Positions 17,209 to 26,392 of a stretch of 64,000 nucleotides of DNA are shown one piece after another (position 1 is the stretch's first letter; every line of letters starts with the position of its first letter). The stretch is taken from the NCBI RefSeq assembly GCF_003725735.1, contig NZ_RJTM01000059.1:59682-123681 (forward strand). Reading direction: 5' to 3'. The notes under the pieces are model-generated. The model had not been told where the DNA came from. It did no database searches and worked only from the letters and a program-made list of their open reading frames with translations. Source of the DNA: Sinomicrobium pectinilyticum. GTDB taxonomy: Bacteria > Bacteroidota > Bacteroidia > Flavobacteriales > Flavobacteriaceae. The position numbers and the translations under genes are program-made.

Positions 17209-17499
17209 TTATAAAGTTTCGGTATCGGCTTTAGTACATATTACATTAAGAATATATACAACCCCTTTTTGTTCTTTGTAAAGTATTTTATAGTCCCGAA
17301 CGATTATCCTTAGATATTCTTGAAATATTTCATCCCGTTGGTACTGTTCGGCAAATACAATTTCTTTAGAAGAGCCAATAATATCTTTTCTAACAATCCT
17401 TTTTGCCGTAGGAATGTCTTTATACCTATAGTCTAAAATAGCGTTGAGAGATTCCCTGGCTTGCCTTGTCCAGACCACCTGGACTATTTTACGAGTCAT
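17209..17499 (-). CDS. ParE/RelE-family toxin
   Basis: A 96-residue basic protein with the ParE/RelE outline: N-terminal helix pair with WTRQARESLNAILDY, then the strand EYLRIIVRDYKILYK and a short hydrophobic end. ParE toxins poison DNA gyrase and RelE toxins cut mRNA on the ribosome; the sequence looks closer to ParE. It overlaps the upstream partner by one base (shared ATG/TAA region), the normal toxin-antitoxin layout, so the pair is co-translated. Confidence 0.85.
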   Translation of the reverse strand: MTRKIVQVVWTRQARESLNAILDYRYKDIPTAKRIVRKDIIGSSKEIVFAEQYQRDEIFQEYLRIIVRDYKILYKEQKGVVYILNVICTKADTETL

Positions 17500-17738
17500 T
17501 AACTTTCTTCTTGTTCAAATTCATCAGCAGATATGTAATCCCCTTTATCTATCTGATCTTCTGCAACGTCCAATGCCATTTTGTACTCTTGTCGCGTCAT
17601 AGGAGATCCATCCGGATGGTAAGCAACAACTTCATTCTTGAAATACCCTTCATAAAGTGCATCTACCATTTGTAAGAACCGTATATCTACGGTCTTTATG
17701 GATCGTTTCCACTTTTCTCTTAATTCTAATGCTCCCAT
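17499..17738 (-). CDS. antitoxin partner of the ParE/RelE-like toxin
   Basis: A 79-residue acidic protein lying just upstream of the toxin and overlapping it by a base. The N-terminal half is helical with basic residues (possible DNA contact) and the C-terminal end is strongly acidic (DYISADEFEQEES), which fits a flexible antitoxin tail wrapping the toxin. The exact antitoxin family was not recognised. Confidence 0.75.
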   Translation of the reverse strand: MGALELREKWKRSIKTVDIRFLQMVDALYEGYFKNEVVAYHPDGSPMTRQEYKMALDVAEDQIDKGDYISADEFEQEES

Positions 17739-17817
17739 AGTATGTAGTATTATATATCAAATATACGGCATTTTTCAGGATTTCTTAGCTATGTATTTCG
17801 ACTTATGGCATACTTGA

Positions 17818-18207
17818 TTATGCTTTCCCTTTTAAAGCCTCGATAATTTCTTCCTTCAAGGATTGAAAGCGCCGTTCATAAAGTTCAATAATCTTATCTA
17901 CAGGCTCATTGACGATGGTATTTATATTAGTATTAACCGAATGACTGCCTTCATAGAAATTTGCAGTACAATATAAAATTGATTCTTCATTAAATTTTTT
18001 TAACCCTTCTGGCAATACACCTAAAGCGTCAGCTATTTCCTTCAATCTTTTATCATCAATGGATTCAGTTTGTTCCATCTTACTCACGGCTTGTTTACTG
18101 ATTCCTCCCAATCGCTCGCCCAGTTGGGCTTGTGTCATGCCACGTAAACTTCTTACTCGTTCAATTTTCCGACCAATGTGGACGGATTTATTTTCAAACG
18201 TATTCAT
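17818..18207 (-). CDS. XRE-family HTH regulator (copy 2)
   Basis: A 129-residue protein with an N-terminal HTH_3 domain (about residues 10-68; RSLRGMTQAQLGERLGGISKQAVSKMEQ) and a C-terminal part ending in a coiled helix. It is a paralogue of the next gene upstream: same layout and matching blocks (HIGRKIERVR / HLGRNVSRIR, NEPVDKIIELYER / NEPSERITDLYER). The 19-base spacing to the upstream gene indicates one operon. Possible regulators of the neighbouring toxin-antitoxin pair or a stray island. Confidence 0.85.
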   Translation of the reverse strand: MNTFENKSVHIGRKIERVRSLRGMTQAQLGERLGGISKQAVSKMEQTESIDDKRLKEIADALGVLPEGLKKFNEESILYCTANFYEGSHSVNTNINTIVNEPVDKIIELYERRFQSLKEEIIEALKGKA

Positions 18208-18226
18208 TTTAAATCGAATTAGTTAG

Positions 18227-18640
18227 TTAATTTTTCTTCAATTTTGATTTTTCCAATTCCAACAAATCAAGGAGTCTTTCGTACAAGTCAGTTATCCTTT
18301 CACTTGGCTCATTATAGGATATGGAAGCAGAACCGGCTTGATATGTGTTGTCATGAATATCATTATAGTGATTGATATTATATATCACTGCTTTTTCATC
18401 GAAATTTTTTACAGTGTCCACGGCAACACCCAATTTATCCGCAATTTGCTCTAATAGGTCATCTGGAATTTCTTCTTGTTTTTCCAAATCGGATAACTGT
18501 TGTTGTGTCATTCCTAAATCTACCGCCAAAGCGTACTGCTTGATTCCACGAAATTGTCTTATTCTCGATACATTTCGGCCTAAATGCGGTTTTTTTGGTT
18601 TCGTTTTAAGTTTAGTTTCCATTTGTTTTATTTTTTCCAA
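18227..18640 (-). CDS. XRE-family HTH regulator (copy 1)
   Basis: A 137-residue protein with an N-terminal XRE HTH (about residues 22-80; RQFRGIKQYALAVDLGMTQQ) followed by a conserved linker (NFDEKAVIYNINHYND) and a C-terminal coiled helix. Paralogue of the gene at 17818-18207, in tandem on the same strand. An in-frame ATG at codon 7 could also serve as start. Targets are unknown. Confidence 0.85.
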   Translation of the reverse strand: MEKIKQMETKLKTKPKKPHLGRNVSRIRQFRGIKQYALAVDLGMTQQQLSDLEKQEEIPDDLLEQIADKLGVAVDTVKNFDEKAVIYNINHYNDIHDNTYQAGSASISYNEPSERITDLYERLLDLLELEKSKLKKN

Positions 18641-19111
18641 ATATAGTTAAAGTCAATTAAAATTAGGTTATGGTCAACCAGAAAATTTTATTTTATTCTC
18701 ATTTATTCGTTTCCTTTGCTTTAAGAACCAACCAATAACACCCAAATAATGTTTAAGCATTTAAGGAACGTTTTAATAACTACATTTTATTTGCTTTTTA
18801 GGAAGAAACCTAAAAACCTTGTATAAGCTATTCTTAAACAGGTCTTTTCAGCCACGGCAATTTGGCTATTCAATCAACACAAAATTCAATTACAAACAGG
18901 TGTTGGTTTGTAAGCAGCTATTGGAAATATAGAGGATTCTATAAAAATGTGCCAATAATGGAGCCTCATTAATATCTTTAAGAAACTCACGCCCGGGATT
19001 CGGTACAACAAGCCGTAAGCCACAGGTTATAGCCCTACAACCACTTGTGGCTTACCACCGGATTTAAATGGCATTGTACTACCAACGAAAATCCGATAGC
19101 GCATAAGCGCT
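18641..19111. other. gene-poor stretch with a hairpin
   Basis: No convincing gene is seen. The region contains a perfect 10-bp inverted repeat, GTAAGCCACA (19015-19024) with TGTGGCTTAC (19046-19055), and a weaker one around 18891-18911 (ACAAAC/GTTTGT). It also holds the promoter of the divergent XRE genes, though no clear TAnnTTTG box was picked out. Confidence 0.5.
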
Positions 19112-19216
19112 ATGGTGGCAGTTGAAAGCTACTTCCGTATGGCTATCAATACACTGGTATATAGGGATGAAGAAACAGGGGAAACAACAAACATGGGAGT
19201 AAAACAGGCACCATAA
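19112..19216 (+). CDS. possible 34-residue peptide ahead of the Sus operon
   Basis: A short frame from ATG 19112 to TAA 19216 reads MVAVESYFRMAINTLVYRDE and ends MGVKQAP. It stops two bases before the next gene, which would suit translational coupling, and its codon use looks coding-like. It could equally be a remnant. No family recognised. Confidence 0.3.
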   Translation: MVAVESYFRMAINTLVYRDEETGETTNMGVKQAP

Positions 19217-19218
19217 CT

Positions 19219-19572
19219 ATGAAGAAAAGCGAAGAGGAATTATTGTCTAAATTAAGAGAAGGGGCAAAGACGCATCATCCTACATTGGTGCCTCATCCTT
19301 TTTACAAAGACAAGTTCCAGGTGTCCTTTTTTTACGTGGAAGACCATATAGAGCTGATGCTCCACATACAGGCATTATTGAATATTTGTATCCTGGCCAT
19401 GGATTCTTCGGAACTGGTTAAAAGACCCTCCCCGGAAACCCTGGAACTATATGTCCGGCAGGTATTAACCCTGGCCAACCGTTTATTGCCCCAGGGAGAA
19501 ACGGCTTTGCTGGATGATGTTAATGCGTTTTTCCGCAATGAAGAACTGCGTAAGCATATGGATAAAACATAA
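19219..19572 (+). CDS. hypothetical helical protein, upstream of SusC
   Basis: A 117-residue cytoplasmic protein without leader or membrane segment, mostly helical (LMLHIQALLNICILAM, ETLELYVRQVLTLANRLL). No family was recognised. It precedes another small gene and the SusC gene on the same strand, so it is probably transcribed with them, but its role is unknown. Confidence 0.55.
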   Translation: MKKSEEELLSKLREGAKTHHPTLVPHPFYKDKFQVSFFYVEDHIELMLHIQALLNICILAMDSSELVKRPSPETLELYVRQVLTLANRLLPQGETALLDDVNAFFRNEELRKHMDKT

Positions 19573-19616
19573 CGGTATGTCCGTTAGTATCCTACCGTCT
19601 AAGTAAAAAATATAAA

Positions 19617-19704
19617 AATAAAAGCCTCTCAGATAACAACCTAGAAAAACCGGGAGGTCGCAGTTAACATAATAGTAGAATTATTTAACTATTACAAAAC
19701 TATG
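19617..19704 (+). repeat. duplicated hairpin leader, copy A
   Basis: AAATAAAAGCCTCTC ... CGGGAGGTCG ... CATAATAGTAGAATTATT ... ACAAAACTATGAAAAA precedes the 74-codon gene; a second version (19990-20085) precedes SusC. The stem GCCTCTC/GGGAGGT here becomes GGCCTCCC/GGGAGGCC there, keeping pairing while bases change. Confidence 0.6.
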
Positions 19705-19926
19705 AAAAATAACCGCAACAAGATAACCGTACTGCAAAGCCAATGGATTTCTGAAATAAAACGGTTTTTTCAACTTCAGGAAACCCGGAGCGAACTTATC
19801 GATGAGCTATTACATGATTGTAAAGAAGGAAAAGGAACGCAAGCCCTATTACAGGCGCTTGCCGAGAACGAAAAGATCAACAGGAAATACTTGCAACAGG
19901 TCAAAGAAGTCCTGTATCAATTATAA
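19702..19926 (+). CDS. hypothetical small helical protein, upstream of SusC
   Basis: A 74-residue soluble protein, predicted largely alpha-helical (WISEIKRFFQLQETRSELID, ALLQALAENEKINRKYLQQV). No leader, no recognised family. Its 5' leader repeats that of the following SusC gene, so both may share a post-transcriptional control. It lies in the same direction as the Sus operon. Confidence 0.55.
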   Translation: MKNNRNKITVLQSQWISEIKRFFQLQETRSELIDELLHDCKEGKGTQALLQALAENEKINRKYLQQVKEVLYQL

Positions 19927-19989
19927 AGCAAACTAACGAATATCAAATAATCAGTAATATCGAATTGCCTATGTAAGAAACAGCATGAA

Positions 19990-20085
19990 ATAAAAGGCCT
20001 CCCTAGAATCACTTTTTCCCTAAGTATTTCGGGAGGCCGGAAGTTCATAATAGTAAAACTATTAATCCATACAAAACTATGAAAA
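19990..20085 (+). repeat. duplicated hairpin leader, copy B (ahead of SusC)
   Basis: Second copy of the leader at 19617-19704. Stem GGCCTCCC (19996-20003) pairs perfectly with GGGAGGCC (20031-20038); then CATAATAGTAAAACTATT and ACAAAACTATGAAAAA, the start of SusC. No T-tract follows the stem, so a leader or processing structure is as likely as a terminator. Confidence 0.6.
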
Positions 20086-23078
20086 ACAATTCGTATACAG
20101 GGAAGAATATGTGTCGCCATGCATTTTTTATGGGAATGATACTGGTATTCCTGCCTGTATTTGCTACCGTTTCCCCACCCATATTTAACCTACAGCAGCA
20201 GATAACCGGAATTGTCACTGATGCCGAAGGCTTACCACTGCCAGGCGTGAACATCCTGATTAAAGGCAGGGGAGAGGGTACCTTTTCGGATATGAACGGT
20301 GCCTGGGCTATTAGGACATCTAAGGGCGACACCCTTGTTTTTTCATATATCGGCTTTAAGACGATAGAAGAAGCTGTAGGAGAACAGACGGCAATAAATA
20401 TTGCTCTCATGGAAAATGTAACCTCCCTGGAAGGCGTAGAACTAAATGCAGGATACTACACGGTGAAGGAGCGGGAGCGTACTGGAAATATTGCTAAGGT
20501 GTCGGCCGAAGAAATAGAATTACAACCTGTTGTTAACCCTTTGCAGGCGTTGCAGGGAAGGATGGCCGGGGTTTCTATAGTGCAGTCCAGTAGTGTGCCG
20601 GGTTCTGCTGCTACAATACAAATACGGGGACAAAATAGTTTAAGGCCCGAGGGAAACCTTCCGTTATATGTAGTAGACGGAGTGCCCATAAACTCCAGTG
20701 CGATAACTTCCGGCGGCATTTTGGCTCTTGGCGGCATTGACCCGTTAAACACTATAAACCTTTCCAATATTGAAAGTATAGAAGTCCTGAAAGATGCCGA
20801 TGCTACTTCTATTTATGGCTCCCGTGGTGCCAATGGAGTAGTGCTAATTACTACTAAAAAAGGGAAGTCAGGAAAAACGACCCTGAATATTAATATGTAT
20901 TCAGGGGCAGGAAAAATGTCCAATACCTTAAAAATGTTGAATACCGGGCAGTACCTGGAAATGCGTGGTGAAGCTTATACCAATGACGGAGTAATGCCTA
21001 CAGAAACCAATGCCCCGGACCTTTTACTTTGGGACCAACACCGCTATACCGATTGGCAGGAAGAACTTTTAGGGGGATCAGCTTTTATCACCGATATACA
21101 GGCTTCGGTATCCGGGGGTAATGCCAATACTTCTTTTACTTTAGGAGGAGCCTATCATAAAGAAGGTGTCATTTTTCCCGGGGATTTTGGCTACCAAAAA
21201 ATCACCGGAAATTTTAACCTGAACCATACATCATCAAATGAAAAATTCCGGGTCAATTTCTCCACGAATTACGGGGTAGATAAGAACAAGCTTTTTAACC
21301 GGAGCCTTTTTGTACGGGACGTTATTGTACTTCCACCCAACGCACCTGCTCTTTATAATGAAAGGGGGGAGTTAAACTGGGAGGGCTCTACATGGGTTAA
21401 TCCCCTTGGCTATTTAAGAAAAACACTGGATGTAAAAAGTAATAATATTGTCACCAATATGGTACTAAGGTACCGGTTGTTTCCGGGACTTGAATTAAAA
21501 ACCAATCTGGGATACACCAATTTGTACGGCGAACAGGTAACAAAAAATCCGAAAAGCAGTAATGATCCCGATATTCAAACCACTAATACTTCCCAGCAAC
21601 TTAATACAAAGCGGAGGTCCTGGATTGTAGAACCACAGCTTGTATTTTCTCAAAAAATCGGGGGAGGACATCTCGAAACGGTAATAGGAGGCACTTTCCA
21701 AAAAAGCTCTTCCGGGAGATTGTTAATTTCCGGAGAAGGATACCCGGATGAAAGCATGATCGGAAATTTATCCGCAGCCGAAAATCAAAGTGTGCTCTTG
21801 CAGGAAGATATAGATTACGCCTATACAGCGGTTTTTGGGCGTATAGGCTATAACTTCAGGAAGAAATATTTTATCAATCTCACCGGACGAAGAGATGGTT
21901 CTTCTCGCTTTGGACCGAACAAACGGTTTGCCAATTTCGGGGCGATCGGTGGTGCCTGGATTTTTTCCAAAGAACCGTTTGTTGTCAACCACTTATCCTT
22001 TTTGAGTTTTGGCAAGTTACGTGGTAGTTATGGAACTACAGGCAGCGATCAGATTGCAGATTATGGTTATTATGATGCCTATGAACCGACTGTAGCAGGA
22101 GGGCTGTATCCTACACAACTGGCTAATCCTGATTATTCATGGGAGGTGAACCGTAAATTGGAGGGAGCAGTAGAGTTGGGCTTTGCCAGGGACCGTATCC
22201 TCTTTTCCGCAAGTTGGTATCGCAATCGGTCTTCCAATCAGTTGATCGGGTATGCATTACCTGCGATGACGGGTTTTACCTCTATCCAGGCAAACTTACC
22301 CGCAACAGTACAAAATACAGGCTGGGAACTGGAATTGATGACCCATAATATACAATCCTCCGGTTTTAACTGGAAGACGTCTTTGAATATCACATATCCC
22401 AAAAACAGATTAGTAGAATTCCCCGGTATAGAACAGTCCTCTTATGCCAACACCTATCATGTAGGAGCGTCTTTGAGAAGTGCTATTTTATACCAGTCCG
22501 TTGGCGTAAACCCAGAGACTGGTTTGTACGAGGTACTGGATGCAAACGAAGATGGAAGATTTGATTTTAATGACAGAACCGTAATAAAGGATTTGGGCAG
22601 GCAGTATTTTGGAGGAATCAACAATAGTATAAGCTATAAGAATATTGGACTGGAATTCTTCGTGGAGTTTGTTAAACAACAAGGGCGAAACCAATTGTCC
22701 ATGTTTGGTACTCCCGGAAGATTAATGGAAAACAGACCTTTGGAAGTTATGGAAAGATGGCAGCAGGAAGGAGATATGGCAGGTATTCAACGGTTTTCAC
22801 AATCGGCAACGGGTAATACAGCATACACCCGGGCTGCAAGCAGTGACCTGGCTATTGGGGACGCTTCTTTTATACGACTAAAAACCCTTTCGCTTTCATA
22901 TCAAATACCTCCTGCATATATCACCAGGGCCGGCCTGAATGCCTGCAAAGTGTATATCCATGCACAAAACCTCTTTACAATGACAAATTATCCGGGATTA
23001 GACCCTCAATATCCGGGAAATATCCAGGGAATGCCTGCATTGAGAACAATTACCGGAGGAGTCCGGTTAACTTTTTAA
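20079..23078 (+). CDS. SusC/RagA-family TonB-dependent outer-membrane transporter
   Basis: A 999-residue outer-membrane protein: leader (about residues 1-32), carboxypeptidase-regulatory-like beta domain (about 40-115; ITGIVTDAEGLPLPGVNILI), plug domain with the SusC hallmark (IEVLKDADATSIYGSRGANG at about 230-250), and a 22-strand barrel. It pairs with the SusD lipoprotein 9 bases downstream to import a large or complex ligand across the outer membrane in a TonB-dependent way. There is no STN domain, so no direct link to an ECF/FecR switch. Ligand unknown; the TlpA-like neighbour suggests a peptide- or redox-related substrate rather than a glycan. Confidence 0.95.
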   Translation: MKNNSYTGKNMCRHAFFMGMILVFLPVFATVSPPIFNLQQQITGIVTDAEGLPLPGVNILIKGRGEGTFSDMNGAWAIRTSKGDTLVFSYIGFKTIEEAVGEQTAINIALMENVTSLEGVELNAGYYTVKERERTGNIAKVSAEEIELQPVVNPLQALQGRMAGVSIVQSSSVPGSAATIQIRGQNSLRPEGNLPLYVVDGVPINSSAITSGGILALGGIDPLNTINLSNIESIEVLKDADATSIYGSRGANGVVLITTKKGKSGKTTLNINMYSGAGKMSNTLKMLNTGQYLEMRGEAYTNDGVMPTETNAPDLLLWDQHRYTDWQEELLGGSAFITDIQASVSGGNANTSFTLGGAYHKEGVIFPGDFGYQKITGNFNLNHTSSNEKFRVNFSTNYGVDKNKLFNRSLFVRDVIVLPPNAPALYNERGELNWEGSTWVNPLGYLRKTLDVKSNNIVTNMVLRYRLFPGLELKTNLGYTNLYGEQVTKNPKSSNDPDIQTTNTSQQLNTKRRSWIVEPQLVFSQKIGGGHLETVIGGTFQKSSSGRLLISGEGYPDESMIGNLSAAENQSVLLQEDIDYAYTAVFGRIGYNFRKKYFINLTGRRDGSSRFGPNKRFANFGAIGGAWIFSKEPFVVNHLSFLSFGKLRGSYGTTGSDQIADYGYYDAYEPTVAGGLYPTQLANPDYSWEVNRKLEGAVELGFARDRILFSASWYRNRSSNQLIGYALPAMTGFTSIQANLPATVQNTGWELELMTHNIQSSGFNWKTSLNITYPKNRLVEFPGIEQSSYANTYHVGASLRSAILYQSVGVNPETGLYEVLDANEDGRFDFNDRTVIKDLGRQYFGGINNSISYKNIGLEFFVEFVKQQGRNQLSMFGTPGRLMENRPLEVMERWQQEGDMAGIQRFSQSATGNTAYTRAASSDLAIGDASFIRLKTLSLSYQIPPAYITRAGLNACKVYIHAQNLFTMTNYPGLDPQYPGNIQGMPALRTITGGVRLTF

Positions 23079-23087
23079 ATTAAAGTA

Positions 23088-24488
23088 ATGATGAAAACAC
23101 GATATAATTTCCCCGGAATTCTGGTAATAGTCATCGGCATACTATGTTTTTCTTGTGAAGATTTTGTAGAATTAGATCCACCCAATTCTCAAGTAGTTGC
23201 TGAAGTTGTTTTTGAAAGCGATGAACTTGCCGATGCAGCGGTGGAAGGAATTTTTCACAGGTTGTATCAACTCACGGGATTTGCCAGTGGAGGGATTTAT
23301 TCTGTAACGATGTTAGGAGGTCTTTCTGCTGATGAATTTGACCTTCATAATACCATAGCTTATACGGATTTGCCTGATTTTTACCAAAACGAGATCAGTA
23401 TAGCCAATCGAGCGAATTTAAATGTCTGGTCAAGTGGATACAATATTATCTATATGACGAACGCGGTTTTAGAAGGATTGAATAGTTCGTCAGGCGTTAC
23501 TGCCGAAACCAAAAGGCAACTGGAAGGAGAGGTCAGATTTTTAAGGGCTTTTACCTATTTCTACTTAGTAAACCTGTTTGGAGATGTTCCGTTGATTACT
23601 CAAACCAATTATCAAGATAATGCTTTGACCATAAGGGTATCAAAAGATAAAATATATGAGCTTATTATTGAAGATTTGGAGAAAGCAAAAGGTTTATTAG
23701 ATGTTGAATATCCGACTATGGAAAGAACCCGTCCCAACAGTTTGGCAGCTTCTTCCTTGTTGGCCAGGGTGAATTTATATCTTGAGAAGTGGGAAGAAGC
23801 TGAAAAGCTGGCCACCGAGGTCATAAGTGCAGCGGACTTATACAATTTATCGGAAAACCTAAGTGATGTTTTCCTGGTGAACAGTCGGGAAGCTATCTGG
23901 CAAATTGCTTCAGCAGGTTCCAGTTATACGTTTGAAGGAAATACTTTCATCTTAATTTCTGCAAATAGTTTTTTGAATCCCGTAATCTTAAGCAATTTGC
24001 TATTAGATACTTTTGAAGAGAATGATGCGCGTTTTGACCAATGGGTGGGAAGATTTGATGATGAAACAGATTCACTTTATTATGCTTATAAATATAAAAT
24101 TCGTTTTCTCTCGGGTGCGGAACCCCCGGTAGAATATTCCATTGGTTTACGGTTGGCAGAACAGTATTTGATCCGTGCGGAGGCCAGGGGAAAGCAAGGC
24201 AATATTACCGGAGCACTACATGACCTGAATACTATTCGTAACCGGGCAGGTCTGGAAGACATATCAGGAATAACGGATCAGGAACTGATGGATGCCATTA
24301 TGAAAGAAAGAAGGATAGAATTTTTTGCGGAATGGGGGCATCGTTGGTTAGACCTGAAACGAACAAATCGGGCAGATACCGTTATATCGTTAGCTAAGCC
24401 CGGTTGGCAATCCACAAATACTTTATACCCGATCCCGGAACAGGAATTAGAAAGAAATCCTAATCTCACCCAGAACGAAGGATATTAA
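23088..24488 (+). CDS. SusD/RagB-family lipoprotein
   Basis: A 466-residue surface lipoprotein: leader and Cys at about residue 22 (LCFSCED), then TPR-like helices with typical SusD blocks (EVRFLRAFTYFYLVNLFGDV, RAEARGKQGNITGALHDLNT, IMKERRIEFFAEWGHRWLDL). SusD forms a lid on the SusC barrel and captures the ligand. It follows SusC by 9 bases and precedes the thioredoxin-like gene by 4, a single operon. Confidence 0.95.
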   Translation: MMKTRYNFPGILVIVIGILCFSCEDFVELDPPNSQVVAEVVFESDELADAAVEGIFHRLYQLTGFASGGIYSVTMLGGLSADEFDLHNTIAYTDLPDFYQNEISIANRANLNVWSSGYNIIYMTNAVLEGLNSSSGVTAETKRQLEGEVRFLRAFTYFYLVNLFGDVPLITQTNYQDNALTIRVSKDKIYELIIEDLEKAKGLLDVEYPTMERTRPNSLAASSLLARVNLYLEKWEEAEKLATEVISAADLYNLSENLSDVFLVNSREAIWQIASAGSSYTFEGNTFILISANSFLNPVILSNLLLDTFEENDARFDQWVGRFDDETDSLYYAYKYKIRFLSGAEPPVEYSIGLRLAEQYLIRAEARGKQGNITGALHDLNTIRNRAGLEDISGITDQELMDAIMKERRIEFFAEWGHRWLDLKRTNRADTVISLAKPGWQSTNTLYPIPEQELERNPNLTQNEGY

Positions 24489-24516
24489 CAGCATGCTACA
24501 CCAAATAATAAATGAA

Positions 24517-25911
24517 ATGAAAACGATATATAAAATCATTATAGTGACGTTTTTAGTTGTTGGCTATACTTGTCATTTAAATGCTCAAAATTCGAATTAT
24601 CCTGAAATAGGAAAGTCGGTTCCCGATTTTGTGTTGCGAGATATTGATAATTATTCACGAAAAAACATAAGTTCCGAAACCCTCAAAGGAAAATTCGTTA
24701 TCCTTTATTTCTGGAGTAGGTTTTGTTCGAGTGCGGTCAGCAGTTTGCCTAAGGTAGACAAGTTATACAAGCAATTTAAAGACAGTGTTGATATTGTATT
24801 AGTAGGAGGAGAGTCTGCTGATGTTAACGATAAATACATGCTCCCGGGACAAAAAACGGGAATGGATAACCTTAAAATACTATATGACAGAATAAGGAAG
24901 AAAGAACATATGCGGATTCCAATTGCTTTTTCTCCCGAATTATTTCAGCGATTTATACCACCGGGAGAAGGGGTGCCGCATGTAATATGGATAGATAACA
25001 AAGGTGTCGTAAGAGCTGTTACTTCTTCAATCGATCCGGGAAAAATCCAGGCTTTTATAAAGAATAGATATTTCGAATTCAGAGATCATTCCTATGCAAC
25101 TAAAAACATCAAAGGGAAGCATTCTTATGATAGACAAAAACCTTATTTGGTTGATGGAAATGGTGGAAAAAGCACGGATTTCCTATATAGGTCATTACTT
25201 TCCAAATATAAACTTGGAATGCCTGATATGCCTAATATCCCCTTAGGGATAGGCCTGGTATGTGATGATAACGGTTTTTATCCAAAAGGCAGGTTAGAAG
25301 GAATTTCCCGACTGTCCAGATTGTATAAATTAGCTTATTTAGGATATTGGCACCCCCGAGGAATGGCAGATACATCTGAAATAGATAAACATTATAACAG
25401 GGTATTGCTGGAAGTAAAGGATAGTACTCCATTTACATCCTATGATTTTGAAGATCGGAAACATATGTATTGTTATAGCCTGATCGTTCCACCGGGTAAA
25501 GCCACTCGCATGTATCTTATGGAAGTGATGCAGCGAGATCTTAAAAATTATTTTGGATATCACGCTAGCGTGGAATGGAGAAAATTACCTTATTGGAAAA
25601 TTACGGCTACGGAACAAACCAAAAGAAAATTGAAGGCCAAAGGTGGAGTATACAGCTATCAGGGAGATAATTTTACAGTATTAGGATACCGTAATGTATC
25701 GGCAGACAAATATTTTTCATCCTTGTTGTATCTGGTTAAAACAAAGGAATTGCCTATTATCAATGAAACGGGTATCGAAGGAAATATCGATATAAAACGG
25801 ACCGATGTCGCCTTATGGGATTTTGAGGATATAAAAAGGGTCTTGCAAAAGCAGGGATTTAGTATAAAAAAGGCAGAAAAAGAATTTAAAGTTGTGGTTA
25901 TCTCTGATTAG
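24517..25911 (+). CDS. TlpA/thioredoxin-like periplasmic protein with altered redox site
   Basis: Start chosen at ATG 24517 (MKTIYKIIIV), giving a normal Sec leader ending in LNAQN; the longest frame starts 24 bases earlier. Residues about 30-200 form a TlpA/AhpC-like thioredoxin fold (IGKSVPDFVLRD, GKFVILYFWSRFCSSAVSSL, PHVIWIDNKG). The usual CxxC is CSSA, with the second Cys lost, so a classical disulfide reductase is unlikely. The remaining 270 residues are a C-terminal region I do not recognise. Proteins of this kind often end SusC/SusD operons in Bacteroidota. Confidence 0.8.
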   Translation: MKTIYKIIIVTFLVVGYTCHLNAQNSNYPEIGKSVPDFVLRDIDNYSRKNISSETLKGKFVILYFWSRFCSSAVSSLPKVDKLYKQFKDSVDIVLVGGESADVNDKYMLPGQKTGMDNLKILYDRIRKKEHMRIPIAFSPELFQRFIPPGEGVPHVIWIDNKGVVRAVTSSIDPGKIQAFIKNRYFEFRDHSYATKNIKGKHSYDRQKPYLVDGNGGKSTDFLYRSLLSKYKLGMPDMPNIPLGIGLVCDDNGFYPKGRLEGISRLSRLYKLAYLGYWHPRGMADTSEIDKHYNRVLLEVKDSTPFTSYDFEDRKHMYCYSLIVPPGKATRMYLMEVMQRDLKNYFGYHASVEWRKLPYWKITATEQTKRKLKAKGGVYSYQGDNFTVLGYRNVSADKYFSSLLYLVKTKELPIINETGIEGNIDIKRTDVALWDFEDIKRVLQKQGFSIKKAEKEFKVVVISD

Positions 25912-25991
25912 TAATAGGTCGTCCCCTATAGTTAGTTTTTGAAGTATAGGGAACGGCCTTTACTTAACAATCATCATTCAACAATACTCTT

Positions 25992-26246
25992 CTATTGTTG
26001 AGATGGACGGTGAAGTTCTACAGAACATTCGGTTTCAGTTTCATTCCTGAGCTGATACACTTGTTGTTCCTGGAACTCACAGAGTTCTTCACCTTCACCA
26101 CATTCTGCAGGGACGGATTGGCATATACCAGGTTGTTGGATAAATGTTCCTTCATCCTGAGTGTCAATGAGTCGTGCAGAAGCAAAAGAGACGGCGATAG
26201 TAAAAATAAATGCCATAGCCGGCAAAACAAAATTCATTTTTTTCAT
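25992..26246 (-). CDS. DUF6520-like secreted small protein
   Basis: An 84-residue protein with an N-terminal leader (MKKMNFVLPAMAFIFTIAVS) and a short mature part with four Cys (ICQSVPAECGEGEELCEF, ECSVEL). The length, leader and Cys-rich core match the DUF6520 family of Bacteroidota, small exported proteins usually found beside MauE-type and SusC/SusD/TlpA genes. Function unknown. It converges with the Sus operon and lies downstream of the MauE pair on the same strand. Confidence 0.7.
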   Translation of the reverse strand: MKKMNFVLPAMAFIFTIAVSFASARLIDTQDEGTFIQQPGICQSVPAECGEGEELCEFQEQQVYQLRNETETECSVELHRPSQQ

Positions 26247-26392
26247 GACGTTTAAGTTTTAAAAGATTAATAATTAGATGACCTACTTTTTTCTACAGGT
26301 GTTCGGTACTTAACTTCCTGATCCTATCGCGATAAAATATTATAATAGTGAAACTGTATTAGAAGCTGATATATTTAAGTTATTGATCTGTT

